A DNA stretch of 64,000 nt from Smallanthus sonchifolius (GCA_023525975.1 CM042035.1:35431001-35495000); one strand, 5' to 3'. Shown: positions 33,504 through 46,691, counted from the stretch's first letter. Notes: generated by a model from the sequence alone, not told the origin. A program made the numbers and translations.

Positions 33504-34092
33504 TTATACAGGGTAATTCAGAATCCCGGAGAATCCCTCCGAGACTATGTCATCCCGAACCTTGACATCGCCACTGCAGTCCAAGCATTCAAGATGGGAA
33601 TAAGGAAGGACTCCCAATTCTATGGAGACCTTGTCATGAATCTTTTACAGGAACCTCGATGAAGTCAGAGATAGGGCATTAAGATTTATCAGGCTCGAGG
33701 ATGACAAGAAGATCCAACAAAGGGCAGAAGCTCCGTCCAGTTATAATCAACCTAACCGGAACGCTGAGTTTGCACCTTTCAAGCCGTATTGATCCAAACC
33801 GTATTCGAAACCTGATAATCACATGGTGAATGTTGTGGAAGATGACGAGGAAGAGAAAGAATATCCTAAGTTCTTTGAATACTGTTTTTCACTTGACACA
33901 ACTGGTTTGTTGTATGCCATGCAGGATCTCAGAGACAAGGCTAGGTGGCCTCGCAAATTTGAGAGGAATAACGGGGGAAAGGACAAGTCCAAATGGTGTG
34001 CTTTCCATGAGGGCTTTGGCCATGTAACCGAAGATTGCATTGCCCTACGTAAAGAGATAAGCTACCTCTTGAGCAAGGGTTATCTCAAATAA
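33504..34092 (+). pseudogene. gag: gag fragment, Tat-like Gypsy element
   Basis: It begins abruptly after LTR S with VIQNPGESLRDYV, a typical gag motif of this group. It changes frame near 33655, has a stop near 33792, and contains the zinc motif WCAFHEGFGHVTEDC near 33990 before the TAA at 34090. The N-terminal half is missing because of the LTR insertion or rearrangement to its left. Confidence 0.75.
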
Positions 34093-35586
34093 TTCCTAGG
34101 CAAAGGAAAGAACAAGACTAAGGATCAAGACAGGAACCCGTAGAGAGCAAAATCCCCACCTCCGGATGCTAAGGTAATAGGTTTTATATCTGGTGGATTT
34201 GACATTTGTGGTACCTCTTATTCTGCAGCAAAAAGAAATGCCAAGGAAGCAAAAACAGAAAGAGGGGACAGGCCTATCAGAACCTCTAGCCTGACTGAAG
34301 AAAAGGTGATATCTTTCGATGAAGAAGATATGGATAACGTGCAGGATCCTCATCATGATGGACTGGTTATAACCTTATATATCGCCAATCACTTCATAAG
34401 AAGGATATTGATAGACGGAGGAAGCTCAGCGAACATCATTCAACATGTTGTCATGAAAAGAATGGGGATCCCAGATTCCGAAATTATCCCTAAAACTGCG
34501 GTGCTAGTAGGATTCAGTGGAGAAATCAAGAACACAGTCGGAGAGATACAGCTTCAGATATATATCGAGGGGGTAAACACTATACAAAATTTTTGCATAA
34601 TAGATTGGTTATCTTGTTATAATATTATTCTAGGGAGACCTTGGATACACGACATGAAAGCGGTACCTTCGACATATCACCAATGTGTCAAGATGCCAAC
34701 CCCTTGGGGGGTAGTGAAGATCAGCAACGATCAAGAAGATGTGAAGGACTGTTACACCTCTTAAATGAAAGCTTCCGCCAAGCCCATGCAAGCATAGCAA
34801 TTAAAGAAGCAAGCCCGAGACATCCTGGAGACTAAGGAGCAGGATGTGAAAGAAGTATCCCTAAGTTCTAAGGATCCCGACGTTAAGGCGCTTATTGGAA
34901 CCAATATCCCTAAGGATATTGAACAAGATCTTGTAGAATTGCTAAAGAGTAGAACTTCAACTTTTTCCTGGAAGCATGAGGACATGACAGGTTTCTCTAA
35001 AAACGTTATTACATATAAACTGGGACTTGATAACAGTTTCAGGCCCGTACATCAAAAGGGAAGAAAGTTCACTCCTGAAAGAAACGCAATGATACAAGAG
35101 GAAGTTGAAAGACTACTAAAAGCAGGGATGATAAGGGAAGTAAAATTCCTAAGATGGCTAGCTAATGTGGTGGTAGTCCAAAAGAATAATGGAAAATGGA
35201 GAGTTTGTGTAGACTTCACAGACTTAAACAAAGCATGTCCGAAAGATCCATTTCCATTGCCACACATAGACTCAATGGTTGATGCTACAGCAGGCCACGA
35301 GATGCTCACGTTCATGGATGCCTCATCAGGATTCCAACAAATCTAGATGGAACCCTCAGACTAGGAGGATACTACCTTCATGACTCCGACAGGTATATAC
35401 TGCTATATTGCTATGCCTTTTGGTTTGAAAAATGCAGGTGCGATATATCAAAGGCTGGTCAAGATGATGTTTAAAGACAAGCTAGGGGACATCATGGAAG
35501 TCTATATAGATATGGTAGTCAAGTCAAAGAGATCCGAAGATCATCTCAGGGATCTCAAGGAAGCATTTGACATCCTGGACCAATAA
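34093..35586 (+). pseudogene. pol: protease-RT fragment, Tat-like Gypsy element
   Basis: Aspartic protease region: ILIDGGSSANII near 34408 (DGGSS form) and IILGRPWIHD near 34624. RT: KWRVCVDFTDLNKACPKDP near 35200, FMDASSGFQQI, a stop (TAG 35344), a further TAG near 35362, MPFGLKNAGAIYQR, then VYIDMVVKS near 35500. The usual YIDD/YVDD box lacks one Asp codon here. The sequence ends after FDILDQ at the junction with element D, so RNase H and integrase are absent. Confidence 0.8.
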
Positions 35587-35622
35587 AATATGAACTTGAA
35601 CTTTTGAAGACGTGTGGAATGA

Positions 35623-35751
35623 CTTGTGGTCTAGGGTTGGCCTAACTCTTCAAAATAAACAATTCTTCAACACACACAATAATGATTAGTTAGTAATATA
35701 GACCCAAGCCATTGTGGTCTGGGGTCGGCCTGACTCTTCAAAATAAACAAT
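35623..35751 (-). repeat. tandem partial duplication of gag end, element D
   Basis: About 40 bp encoding the gag end (VYFEESGRP region, 35710-35751) is repeated with a few mismatches at 35623-35662, next to the breakpoint with the Tat fragment. Confidence 0.65.
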
Positions 35752-38732
35752 TTGTTTCAAAATATAATCAAATCTTTCCTCTATTTTAGGAGAATGTTTC
35801 TCAGGAACAGAAACTTGATTCTTTGGTTTCCATTTGGATTGAACTTGAACTTTTTCACTTTATTTTGATGACTCAGAAGTTTCAACATTGGCTTTAACCA
35901 CATGTTGTTCCAAAAGCTTTCTCAACCTTCTATTTCTTCGTCTTCTTTGTAGTCTCGACAATTTCACTTTCTATTGTTCATTCACAACCTTCTCAACAGA
36001 TTTTGCTGGAGCAGATGTAATCGCAACAACTGGCTGCTTCACACCCTTATCCACTTTAGGATTATAATCAACAGTTTTTACCACTGACTGCTTTGGTGGA
36101 TTCACAAAAGGTCTTCTCAATTTGGGATTTTCCAGACACTTTCCCATACTTGTGTGGACAATCTTTTAGAATATGACCAACAACTCCACAGTGAAAGCAA
36201 GTACGCCCCTCTTTGTACACTCAGACATACTTTTCCCTCTTAACACCTTTTGAGCTGGATGATGAACACTTAGAGATAGTGTTTGAAGTTTGAACAACCT
36301 TTTGGTTTTCTGATTCATCTTTCTTTTTGTAAAACTCAAGAGTTGTTATTTTCTCAATATTATTATTTTCTTGAAAATCAAAACCACTACTCACAAAAGG
36401 TTTAACTGGTTTATATGTGGATTTAGATTTTGGTTGTTCATCCTTCTCATCCGGTTCAGTCAAGATAAATCTATCTCTGGTTACCGTATTTACGATAACT
36501 GGTTCTACATACTTACAATCTCTCACAACACCTTCAGATTTGTTTGGATCAAAAACTTCATCATCAGTTGAATCATCATAAATCATATCCTCACCAGTAA
36601 CAAGATTGACATTTAGGACAGGTTTTGGTTCCAAATCTTCATCAGTTACAGTTTTAGTAAAACGAGAAGTATAGTTACCATTGAATGGTGGACAGTAACC
36701 AACACCCCCTCTAACATATTTATCATCAAATGAAGGACAAGAGCCTATACCTCCAACAACGTTTTCACCTAAAGCTTTTTCATTATAATATTCCAACAGA
36801 AAACTGGAATTATTATAACCCTCAAGCTTTCGTAACAATTTTGTTACTTCTGTCTGTGACATGGCGAGTTCATTAATATTCTTTTCATACTCTGAATATG
36901 CCACACCTAAATGAAACGCTTGTTCATTAACTTTGATTTGTAAAACTTTAATGTCATCTTTTAAATATTTAATTCTTGTTTTCAAATCAGTTTCATTATC
37001 TTTCAAAGTTTGATTAGATGTGTAAATCGCCTTCATGTCACAGATCAGATTTGTGTTGTCATCACACAATCTAGTAATTTTCAAATCAGAATCAATGCAT
37101 TTAGGACAAGACACAACCTTTTGTACCTATTTAGAATCAGCCATGAATGCATTTCCTTCAGATAACATCTCAGCAATCTTCACTGTAACTTTTCTAGCAG
37201 CTCCATCACTAAGCAAGTCTTCATTTGAAAACTTTGGTTCAACTTTCTGAATGATAGACTCTTCACTTTCAGCTATGCTCCCAGAATCTGTAGAGTCACT
37301 ATCAGATGAACCGCTTTCATTTCCATCTTCAGAATGAACTTCAACAAGAAACGCTTGACTGACATGAGCAAAAATATCTTCCAAATGAATACCCCAGTCA
37401 TAGTTTTCATCTTATTGAGACATTAAAGCTGTGGAAGTGTTTGGCTTATTCTGATTATCTTGATTATTTGAAGAACTTTGATTCTGAGTTCTTGGTTTTG
37501 TGCATTCTCTTGCAAAATGTCCAAATTCCAGACAATTATAACACTTTACTTTTGATTTATCTAATCCTATCTTAGTCTTGCTAGATGCCCCAATAAACTT
37601 CTTTCATGTTCTCTTCAGATGATCTTTTCCATGTCGCATCCATAATGCCATGTTCCATTGAATGTTCATTTCTTCTAAATCATCTTTATCCAATTGCTTG
37701 AAATCTTCTTCAATCATATCTGGATCAGTAATTTTACCACCAATAAAGTTTTCATAAGATGTTAAAAACGAAGCAATTATGGCCATCATATCATCTGCAG
37801 CTGTAGGAGACACCTTTGGAGAACATGAATGACTTTCACTCTTAGTATTCTTTGAACATCCAGAATTTGAAGCAACAAAACATGAACCTTCATTACAAGA
37901 ATTTTCTTTAGAGCCTTCAAAAACATCTCCAGAAAACAAAGCAACTCCTCTAGACTTCTGTGTAGATGTGCCTTTTCCAAAGTAGATACTCGAATCTTGA
38001 TAAACCGTGTCTTTCTTTTATTTATTCAAATCATATGACTGAATTCTTTCCCATTAAATCTTCAAGACTCAATTCATCAAATCCATATTGTTCTTTGATC
38101 ACTATGGTATACATCTCAAAATGAGCTAGTAATGCATTTAGAAATTTCTCCAGAATCTTCTTATTCTTGTAAGTGATATCATTGTTCACCATTTCACTTA
38201 AAAGATGAAAATATCTTGACATCGGTTCATCAAAAGAATCACCATCAAAGTGTTTGAATACACTAAATTTCTTCTTAAGCAACTCTCTTCTACTCTTCTT
38301 AATATATGTACTTCCTTCACATCTTTTGGCTAGACCTTCCCATAGTTCACGAGAAGTTTTGAATTTCTTGAAAGTATGATAGATATCAAGAGGTAAACAC
38401 ATGGACAAAGTTGAAAGAGCATTCTTTTCACGATCATACAATTTCTTCTCTTCATCACTAATAGCCGAAACTGGTTTTGGTGTATCCGAAACTCCCATAT
38501 GACGATGAACAAGATGCTCATAACCCTCACTGATTGGAATCCACAAGCTTGTATCATTGATGTTGACATAATTTTCAAACCGACTCTTCCAATTTGAGTA
38601 ATCTTTAAGATTCATAAGTCTCGGTGGCTTAGTTGGAGTACCAATCTCATTGTCATGGTTCAACAAGTGAGTCATATTATTCATACTAACATGAGTAGGA
38701 TTAGACATCTTTGAATTCTTTGAAAAATTCAA
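35700..38732 (-). pseudogene. gag: gag, element D
   Basis: The start is MNFSKNSKMSN or the inner Met. The UBN2-type domain (NWKSRFENYV, LWEGLAKRCEG) is at 38700-38030. The first knuckle CYNCLEFGHFAREC lies near 37530, an acidic Ser-rich region near 37300, a coiled coil at 37110-36800 and a second CCHC knuckle (CFHCGVVGH) near 36200. A basic stretch and the conserved gag end (TTMAWV, near 35710) follow. Stops and frame changes separate at least four open blocks (38031, 37604, 37127 and 36221 are block ends). It is close to C gag in layout. Confidence 0.8.
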
Positions 38733-38754
38733 CAGTTATAAAATTTTGGACAAG

Positions 38755-38845
38755 TTCTGCCTATAGCGAACTTAGCTGGATATAGAGAACTTAACAAGTT
38801 CACCCGAACAAGTTCGCCTGTAACTGCTTTGATAAGTTCGCATGT
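38755..38845 (-). repeat. palindromic motifs in gag leader, element D
   Basis: Decayed copies of the C-type motif (AACTTAACAAGTTC, ACAAGTTCGCC) between primer site and gag start, in the same place as in C. Confidence 0.65.
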
Positions 38846-39164
38846 TTCAGATGAAGAACAAGGAAGAATGTTCTAACACCCAAACGCACGAACCAGACTG
38901 AAAATCATCAAATCTTTCAATTTTGAAGGAATTGAACAAAATCGCTCTGTAGGATTCTTCAATTTATGAAATAGAACACTTCTAACGGATCAATTTTGGC
39001 AAATCAACACCAAAAATGATGAAATCAATCCAAAAACTCTTCAAAAACAACAACAATCTTCATGAACACAAGAAACTCCTAAAATCTCAATCTTTGAGTG
39101 TAAATCCAATAGAAATGGTGTCAAACGACGATCTCTAATCAAGAGCAAAGTCTCTGATACCACG

Positions 39165-39401
39165 TGTAGGTCCCGGTGGGTCTACGGATCTGTCTCAGTC
39201 GTAAAACACGCAACACGTACACGTAGTGCGGAATCCTAACGAATACGTGCGTCTCAAACTCACACGAAAAAAAATAAGATCACACACAAGACAAGATTTC
39301 AATAAGCTCCTTGTATTATCTGAAAACAGTGCTTACAAGTTATGAAATCAGAATCTTACAAATGAACGCAAACTAAGCACTATTTATAGACAAACATACT
39401 G
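39165..39401 (-). repeat. partial 5' LTR and primer site, element D
   Basis: The LTR end TGTAGGTCCC (plus strand) is two bases from TCTCTGATACCA (39151-39162), the complement of TGGTATCAGAGA. A TATAAATA box lies near 39381. It is cut by the start of F at 39402. Confidence 0.8.
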
Positions 39402-40036
39402 TGTAGAGATTAAGACTGATGGCTACAAAACTGACTAAGTATAAATGTTGCGGATATACTGAAGTTGTTGCAGATGAGTGTACATGTTGTGGATAGTTGG
39501 GTTTTGCTGCAGATCATCAACTATGATACATATAGCGTTATCTATTAAAGACTAATCGTTGCTGCTGATAGGGATATCAGAGGGCATCAACTTTACTACT
39601 GACGACTTTCTGCTACAACTCTGACACATCACATGTAGAAAGAATGTTACTGGTGCAGACAATAAAGGACGACACTCTCCTTCCAAGTATCCAAGCAATG
39701 ATGCCTAAGAAGACGTTTGGTTAAAGTTAATTTTTGTAGTCTTTGTTGTCGTAACTTGTAGTATAGCTTCTAGTATACAAGATCAACGACTTGTGTTTGA
39801 TCTGATCCTTAGAATCAAGGGTTTGTATTGATTCTAAGTTACTATATAAGTATTGTATCTGTTCTGTGTACAAGTTAAGCTTTTCACATAGTTTTCTCTG
39901 TAACTTGTAAACATTGAAGTTTAATACAATTCAACATTTATCAGTATTCTCTTTGTTCTAAGTTACTTTGCATAGTTGTGATTGTTTCCGGCAATCTCAA
40001 CTTAAACAGAACCATCTCGTAAACCTCGATCCTACA
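39402..40036 (+). repeat. 5' LTR and primer site, element F
   Basis: 635 bp, starting TGTAGAGAT and ending GATCCTACA. The inverted repeat CTTAGAATCAAG/TTGATTCTAAG precedes TATATAAG at 39843, as in B. The hairpin motifs (TTGCGGATA, GCTGCTGATA) are decayed. The primer site TGGTATCAGAGT is at 40039-40050. Confidence 0.88.
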
Positions 40037-40111
40037 AGTGGTATCAGAGTTTTGGCTCACAGATTAAACAAACTCACACTTGTTTAATCACTATTTAGTT
40101 ATGTTGTAAAA

Positions 40112-43100
40112 ATGCCTCAAAGCACTAGATTTGATGACACATGAAGTCTTAACAGACCACCAAGATTGGTGTCTGGTGAAGACTATGATATGTGGAAGAA
40201 CAGAATTGATTATCTATTAGTATGGAATGTGGAGATCCATACAAGAGGGCCCTTATGTACCTATGGTGACCTCTGTAAATTCTGGAGGTCCATCTGTTCC
40301 AAAGGAATCTTCCAAGTACTAATAAGAAGATATAAAGAAGATGGAGGTAGACTTCAAAGCTCTGGAAGCTATTCAGATTTGCCTACCAAACGAAGTCTTT
40401 CACAATTTTAGGGAATACAAGAGCGCCAAAGAGCTATGGGAAGCTCTTGAGAAGATGTCTGCAGGATCTGAAGAAGTCAAAGAGAATAGGAGAGATATTC
40501 TCAAGCAAAAATATGAAAACTTTGTTTGCAAAGATGGTGAATCTCTTACCACTTTGTATAATAGGTACACATACCTTGTTGGAGAGTTGCAGTGCTCAAA
40601 GGTAAAGCTTGAGAATGATGATATTCTCAAAAAGTTCATCAGATCTCTTCCAAGCTGCTGGACACTATACACAGTGTCAATTCGAAGAACTAAGAACCCG
40701 AAGACTCTTCCAATGACTGAGTTGTTTGGCATGCTGAAGACATATGAGTTGGAGATGATTCAAGCTAGAGAAAGAAGAACAGGTCATTCATCTTCACCTT
40801 TGTCACCATCACCCTTACCCTCCACCTCTTCATCTGTATTACACTCTGACCATGCAAGTTCCAGCAACTACTATCCTCCTATTGCCTCTCACCCTCAAAC
40901 CCCAAATGCTCAAGTAACCAACTCGTCATTCCTTCTTGAAGCCCATCCTCAAAGTACCAACTCAATCGCCTATGTCCCTAATGCTTCACACAATATGTTT
41001 TTCATCAAAGAAGATCTGGAGCATTTTTCATCCATATGATTTAAAAGAAATGGATATACAACATTCCTATGCTATGCTAACTATTAGAGCAAAATGATTC
41101 TACTCCGGAATAGGAAGACCAATTCCAGGCAACAACGCCAACACAAGAGTGGGATTGGACAAGAGCAAGATAAGATGCTACAACTGCAACCAACTTGGAC
41201 ACTTTGCCAGAGAGTGCAAAGCACCCAAGGCAAACCCAGCTGCTGCATAACAAACACAAACACATAAGGGTCCAGCAGGTCAAAACACTCATGCTCAAAC
41301 AGCAGCCTGTGCAGCTCAGCAAGTTGGAACAGCTGACTTTGACTGGAGCTTTCAATATGAGGAATTACCCACAAGCAATCAAGCTCTTATGGCAAATAGA
41401 CCTCAGGTATTTGAACATCTATTGCTCTCAAGCTTGCATTGATAAGGTGTTAGGCTATAGAAAGAATAACCAAAATCTAATAGATCAAAATGAAGAGTTT
41501 CATCAAATGAAATCTGAATTAAAAAAGGTGGAAAATAGTTATAAAGAAAAAATAAAATGTCTAAAAAAAGGAGATTTCATCATTAAAACATGAACAAGCA
41601 AATCTGAAACTCAAATTGATGATCTATTAGTAAAGCTGAAAGCTACAAGAGCTGATCTGCCAGAACAAAAGGTTCATGTTGAGAAATATGAATTTGCATC
41701 CAAAAAGTTGCAAAGACTTTTGGATATCCAAATTCATGAAAGAGTAACAACTGGTCTGGGGTACTAAGCTGACTAGTACAAATCTGTTGCACCCCCTGCT
41801 GATTATGTAGCAATTCATGAACCAAACTCCAACCTTGCAAATCTAGATAAGGAAGAAGTGGTTGTTGAAGAATGTAGCACTTCAACTGAATATGAGTCCA
41901 CATGCTCAGATTTCACATAAACAAGTGAAGCTCTATTACTTCCTACAAATGAATTAATATTAAAAACCACAAAATCTGGTAAGGTAATTCAAACAAGTGG
42001 TCCTAGTCCTTTTATTCCTTCCATACCAGTTGCACAACCATTCAAGCAGATCAAAATCAGTTATCCTCCAGAAGGGAGAAAACTGAAAGTTGAAAAGGGA
42101 CAATCCTCCACTCTCAAAGCTCACCAAGCCAGTTCAGAAAGTAAAGTATTTGACATATGTGAAAAAGGCTGAAGTCAGAACTCCGTATGTCACACCCGTA
42201 ACACAGGACAGTCATCTACTAGAGAAGTACCTCCAACAGATATGTTCCCAAGTAAGAGTGATGGGTCTAGGAGAGATTTATACACCGCTCTTTCCTAGAC
42301 AGAACATTCCGTTCCTCAGATAACTACATACCGGTTGTAGGTCGCCTTCTAGTTATAATGACGTTGATACAAAAAAAAATACAGTGGAAGACTTAACATC
42401 ATAACTTATTTTATTTCTTAACATTAGTTTGTACAATAGGGACTGACTGGAAAAATACAACATATTCAAACTCTGGACTTATAGCTCATGAAGAATCATG
42501 CCAGTCACTCAGCCATTATGGTCACCCAGGGACCTGCCCTCAGTCAACCCTATTTCCATCCTTTGTACATCTCCTGGAAGGCCAACTATCAGCTATGGTT
42601 CACCTGTGCTCATAAACATTTGAAAACATTTTGGATCAGCTTATGCTGGTGAGTTCATAAGCAAAATCATCTTTACGTGTATCCCCGATCGAGAATGAAT
42701 ACCCCGTATGGGAATTACAATCATCATGTCCAACCCATCACCCAGAATCACCCTTAGATTCCGAGTCTACAACATACATACATACAGGAACCATCCAGGC
42801 TTGCTGGTCCCATACGTACCAGAACTGTCCAAGATGATCAATCTTGTCTCTAGGTCCCCCTCAATCAATGGCCATAATAAGTACTTATTATAGGATATAT
42901 GCACGGACAGCGTTGGGATCTTAGATAAAAAATCATTTACAAAACATTTCATAGAGCACAGTTTAGAGGAACTCACCTTCACCGAAACTTCCTCCTATAT
43001 TGACTATAATAATCAACACCTCAACAGAGCCCTAGAACATATCCGACATTGTCATAATCAATATCCCTATCTTAGGTTTACTCAAAGAAACCTCAGGGTG

Positions 43101-43655
43101 TTCAGAAACCTTACCTTGGTATTATAAACGGCACCTTGCAGACAAATTATGAAAAACCGGATTCTCTAGAGCGGATCAGAACCTCGGGAATTGAGCTACC
43201 AGTGCTTAAGTGTGTGTTGGTGATGGTGTTGGTGTGTGAAAAGTGAAGAAATTGACAATCATGCATTATCTCTCTACCAAAGAAAGATGCCTTAAAGATT
43301 CAACAATCATGCATTATCTGTGGAAAGTCAGATCACTTTGCTACTAAATGTGAATTCAACCCTTTCAATCAGTTTTCAAAAGAATCATCAGCTAAAATCC
43401 TTACTGATAAACAAAAACAGGGTTTTAGAAGAGGTCCTCAAGAAAAACCTTGTCTCAATAAAAAGATCAAGGATCAAAGAAAAGAAGTTGTTGACAAGAC
43501 TGTAGCTAACAAGTTAAAGTCATCCGCAGCAAAAAAATTTGTTACGGATAAGTTAAAGCCATCAGCAGTAAACAAAAGTGTTGTTGTCCAGTCAAAGCCA
43601 TCTGTAGCAAACAAATCTATTGCTGATAAATGGAAAGAGCTGGGAAAGTGACTCA
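40112..43655 (+). pseudogene. gag: gag, element F
   Basis: ATG at 40112 is followed by a TGA at 40142. A frame near 40341-41039 gives the UBN2-type domain (LWEALEKMSAG, VSIRRTKNPKTL). A CCHC knuckle CYNCNQLGHFAREC lies near 41180 and a coiled coil near 41440-41700. After the insert, a second knuckle CIICGKSDHFATKC lies near 43311, then a Lys-rich tail in which the LTR-like motif (GCAGC..GGATAAG) is part of the codons. Many stops and shifts. It is the decayed counterpart of B gag. Confidence 0.8.
42188..43260. mobile_element. unclassified insertion in gag of F
   Basis: Relative to B, about 1.07 kb of unrelated sequence separates gag blocks. Its left edge TGTCACACCC looks like the complement of a Gypsy LTR end (GGGTGTGACA), which suggests a minus-strand solo LTR. 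I cannot find a matching right end or target duplication. The edges are approximate. Confidence 0.35.
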
Positions 43656-44064
43656 AAGATGGAGAGCAAAAGAAACATTTTCACTTCCAGAAAGCATTAT
43701 CAATCGGATTAGTTGAATGCCAGCCAGCTGACAACCTTGATTTAAAAACACTTTCATTTCCCAAGAATTCTAGCTCTTGGGACTTTCTATCTAGCTAGAA
43801 CTCTCTCATGTGTAGGAACAATCAGTCAACAAAGATAACACTTGGGTTGTAGATAGTGGTTGTTCCAGGCACATGACAGGCAACATATCTATCCTCTCAA
43901 ATTTTAGAAGTTTTTAGGGAGGATATGTTTCCTTTGGAAGTAATTCAAAAGGAGGGTCCATCACTAGACAAGGAACAGTGTCAAATGAACGAATGAGCAT
44001 TGAAAGAGTAAATTTTGTCAAGGAACTAGAATTCAATCTCATGAGTGTATCTCAAATCTGTGAT

Positions 44065-44152
44065 CAGAAGCATTGGATGCTTTTCATAGATCAAGAATGT
44101 TTTGTGCTCAGAAGCATTGGATGCTTTTCATAGATCAAGAATGTTTTGTGCT
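44065..44152 (+). repeat. 44-bp perfect tandem duplication in pol of F
   Basis: Units 44065-44108 and 44109-44152 are identical by eye. The length is not a multiple of three, so it breaks the frame. Confidence 0.88.
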
Positions 44153-45981
44153 TGCTCCTAGTTTAAGCAAACCCCCTCCAGAGAAGATATTACTGACTAC
44201 CTAGAGAAAAGACAATATGTATGTTCTTCACATGAATAAAGTCACTCCATATAGAAGTGTATCTTGTTTTCTGTCTAAGGAATCGGTTGATGAGTCTGTC
44301 CTATGACATAGAAGACTAAGTCATGTAAATGTCAAAACAATCAACAAGTTGGTCAAAGGTAATCTAGTCAGAGGACTACCTGACAAGGAATTCCAACTTG
44401 ATGAACATTGTGTAGCATGTCTGAAGGGAAAGCAACACAAATGTTCTCACAATCCCAAGACTTTAAACTCAAATGACACTCCTCTACAACTGCTTCATAT
44501 GGATCTATTTGGTCCTACAAATGTCATGTCCATGGGTAAGAAGTCATACTGTCTGGTAATAACAGACGACTACATAAGATTTTCTTGGGTGTATTTCTTA
44601 AGAACCAAAGATGAAACTGCAGAGATTCTCAAAGCTTACGTTCTTAAGGTTGAAAATCAAAGCAATCAGAAGGTCAAGACAATAAGGTGTGATCAAGGGA
44701 CAAAGATTAAGAATCACATCTTGAACTGTTTCTGTGAAGGCAAAGGCATTCAAAGACAATATAGTGCTCCAAGAACTCCACAACAAAAAGCTGAAAGAAG
44801 AAACAGAACTCTAATTGAGTCAGCCAGATCCATGCTGGCTGATTCCAAATTACCTCTTACATTCTAGGTCGAGGCAGTGAGTACAGCCTGATATGTACAA
44901 AATAGAGTTCTGATTGTCAAGCCTTTAAACAAGACACCTTATGAGATATGGTTCAACAGAGTTCCCTACATTGGATTCCTAAAGCCTTTTGGATGTCCAT
45001 GTACTATTCTCATTACCAGTGGTGTTCTTCCTAAATTTGGTGCTAAGTCTGATGAAGGATACTTTGTGGGGTACTCATCTCAATCCAAATCCTACAAAGT
45101 ATTCAACTCCAGAACAAGAATAGTGGAAGAATCAACCAATGTGGAATGTAGGGAACACATTCCATGTGAATAAGGGAAAGGGCCAGATTGGATATTTGAC
45201 ATTGACTCTTTCTCTCAAATATTTGAGCCACTCATCTTCTCAAATATGGAACCATCATCTTCAAAAGAACAAGTCTTCTCAGCAAATGAATATCACAGAC
45301 TTTGTTTCAATGGTCTATCAATTAGAATCAAAAGACCATCCATTGATCCTCCATATGTTGCTAAAGCTATTGAAGCCAGTGAAGCCCAAATAAACAAATC
45401 AAATATTACAAGCAATAGTCTCCCTGAAAATGAAAATAAGAACACTGACAACCATGCAGTTGACAATGAGACATCTGCTACTAATGAAGAAGATAAGGAT
45501 GAGGTAGAAGAGGTTGCTGAGCTTCTAAGAAATGAAGATGATGATGAAGATTCGTTTGCAACAAACTCTAATTCAGAAGTTTCTGATCAAAACCAAAGCA
45601 ACCTTGTCCAGGGAATAAGACTAGAGGTGGTTCCAACTCAAAGAATCAACAAAAAAACATCCTTTGGAAAATGTAATTGGTAATATTCAACAAGGAGTAC
45701 AAATAAGAAGAAAGACTCATGAAGCCAATATATGTTTATACTCATTTTTTCTGTCTCAAGTTGAACCAAAGAAGACATATAAAGCCTTGCAACACAGCAG
45801 TTGGATTGAAGCAATGTAGAAAGAACTGCTGCAATTCAAAAGACAAGAAGTGTGGACCTTAGTTGACCTACCATCTAGACAAACTGCCATAGGCACAAGG
45901 TGGGTGTTCAGAAACAAGCAAGATGAGAAAAGCATTGTTATAAAAAACAAAGCCATACTGGTAGCTCAAGGTTACACTCAG

Positions 45982-46546
45982 TGTAGAGTCAAGTTTTATT
46001 TAAGCTGATAACATCAATGTATTTTGAACAATGTTAACTTAGTTTTGTTTATTTGTTATTTCAGTATTGTAATTTCATTTTATGTAATTTACTGTTTTAA
46101 TTAGACTAAGTCTGGGCCATCGAAACTACTTAGTTTCGATTGAGATTTGTTCAATTGAATCTAGTAGTTTCGATAGATAGTTAGTTTCGACAGTTTTTTT
46201 CTATCACTTGTAAATGCTCAACCAAAACTACTAGTTTCAGTTAGCATAGTTTCGATGGCTGTCAAACTACTATAAATAGCCTAGTTTGAGAATGTTTAGG
46301 GTGTGAGTAGCGGCTGTAACCCTGAAATTCTCTTTCATATTTTTTTCTTCAATCAATACAATCTGCAATTTGTTTTTGCACTGTTCTTACATTTTCATAT
46401 AAAATCTGTGTTGATTGTGAGTGTGGTTAGCTGTTATCTTCACCACTTCTGTTTCTGACCTCTGTTTCATCACAATACACACAGATTCCGCCAGTGTGTG
46501 TGTAATCGATCATTTGAGTGATTTCCGATTGAAATCTAGACCTACA
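45982..46546 (+). mobile_element. solo LTR (Sirevirus-like) in RT of F
   Basis: 565 bp from TGTAGAGTC to GACCTACA, flanked by the perfect 5-bp duplication CTCAG (45977-45981 and 46547-46551). There is no internal region, so it is the product of LTR-LTR recombination. It has its own palindrome CGAAACTACTTAGTTTCG near 46121 with further partial copies. TATAAATA lies at 46271. Confidence 0.92.
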
Positions 46547-46691
46547 CTCAGGAAGAAAGAATTGACTATGATGAAGTCTTTGCACTTGTTAGAAGATTAG
46601 AGGCTATAAGAATCTTCCTAGCATATGCTGCAACCAAGAACTTCACTGTCTATCAAATGGATGTCAAGCGTGCTTTTCTATATGGAAAGAT

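Larger units (their letters stand above)
35590..39401 (-). mobile_element. Sirevirus-like element D, 5' half
   Basis: On the minus strand: part of the 5' LTR (39401 to 39165), primer site (39162 to 39151), a leader with palindromes, gag, and only the very start of the gag/pol boundary, then the junction with Tat RT. F is inserted in its LTR at 39402, so the rest of this LTR is expected right of F, outside the window. Confidence 0.8.
43800..46691 (+). pseudogene. pol: pol, first part, element F
   Basis: Protease VVDSGCSRHMTGN near 43850. A 44-bp tandem duplication (44065-44152) shifts the frame. The integrase zinc region and core are at 44300-44867 (CVACLKGKQHKC, VITDDYIRFSW, a decayed QQKAERRNRT). 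An acidic linker is at 45246-45683. The RT start (WTLVDLPS, GTRWVFRNKQ) is interrupted by a solo LTR at 45982-46546. RT resumes to AFLYGK, where Gypsy E enters at 46692. Multiple stops (for example near 44868 and 45820). Confidence 0.82.
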
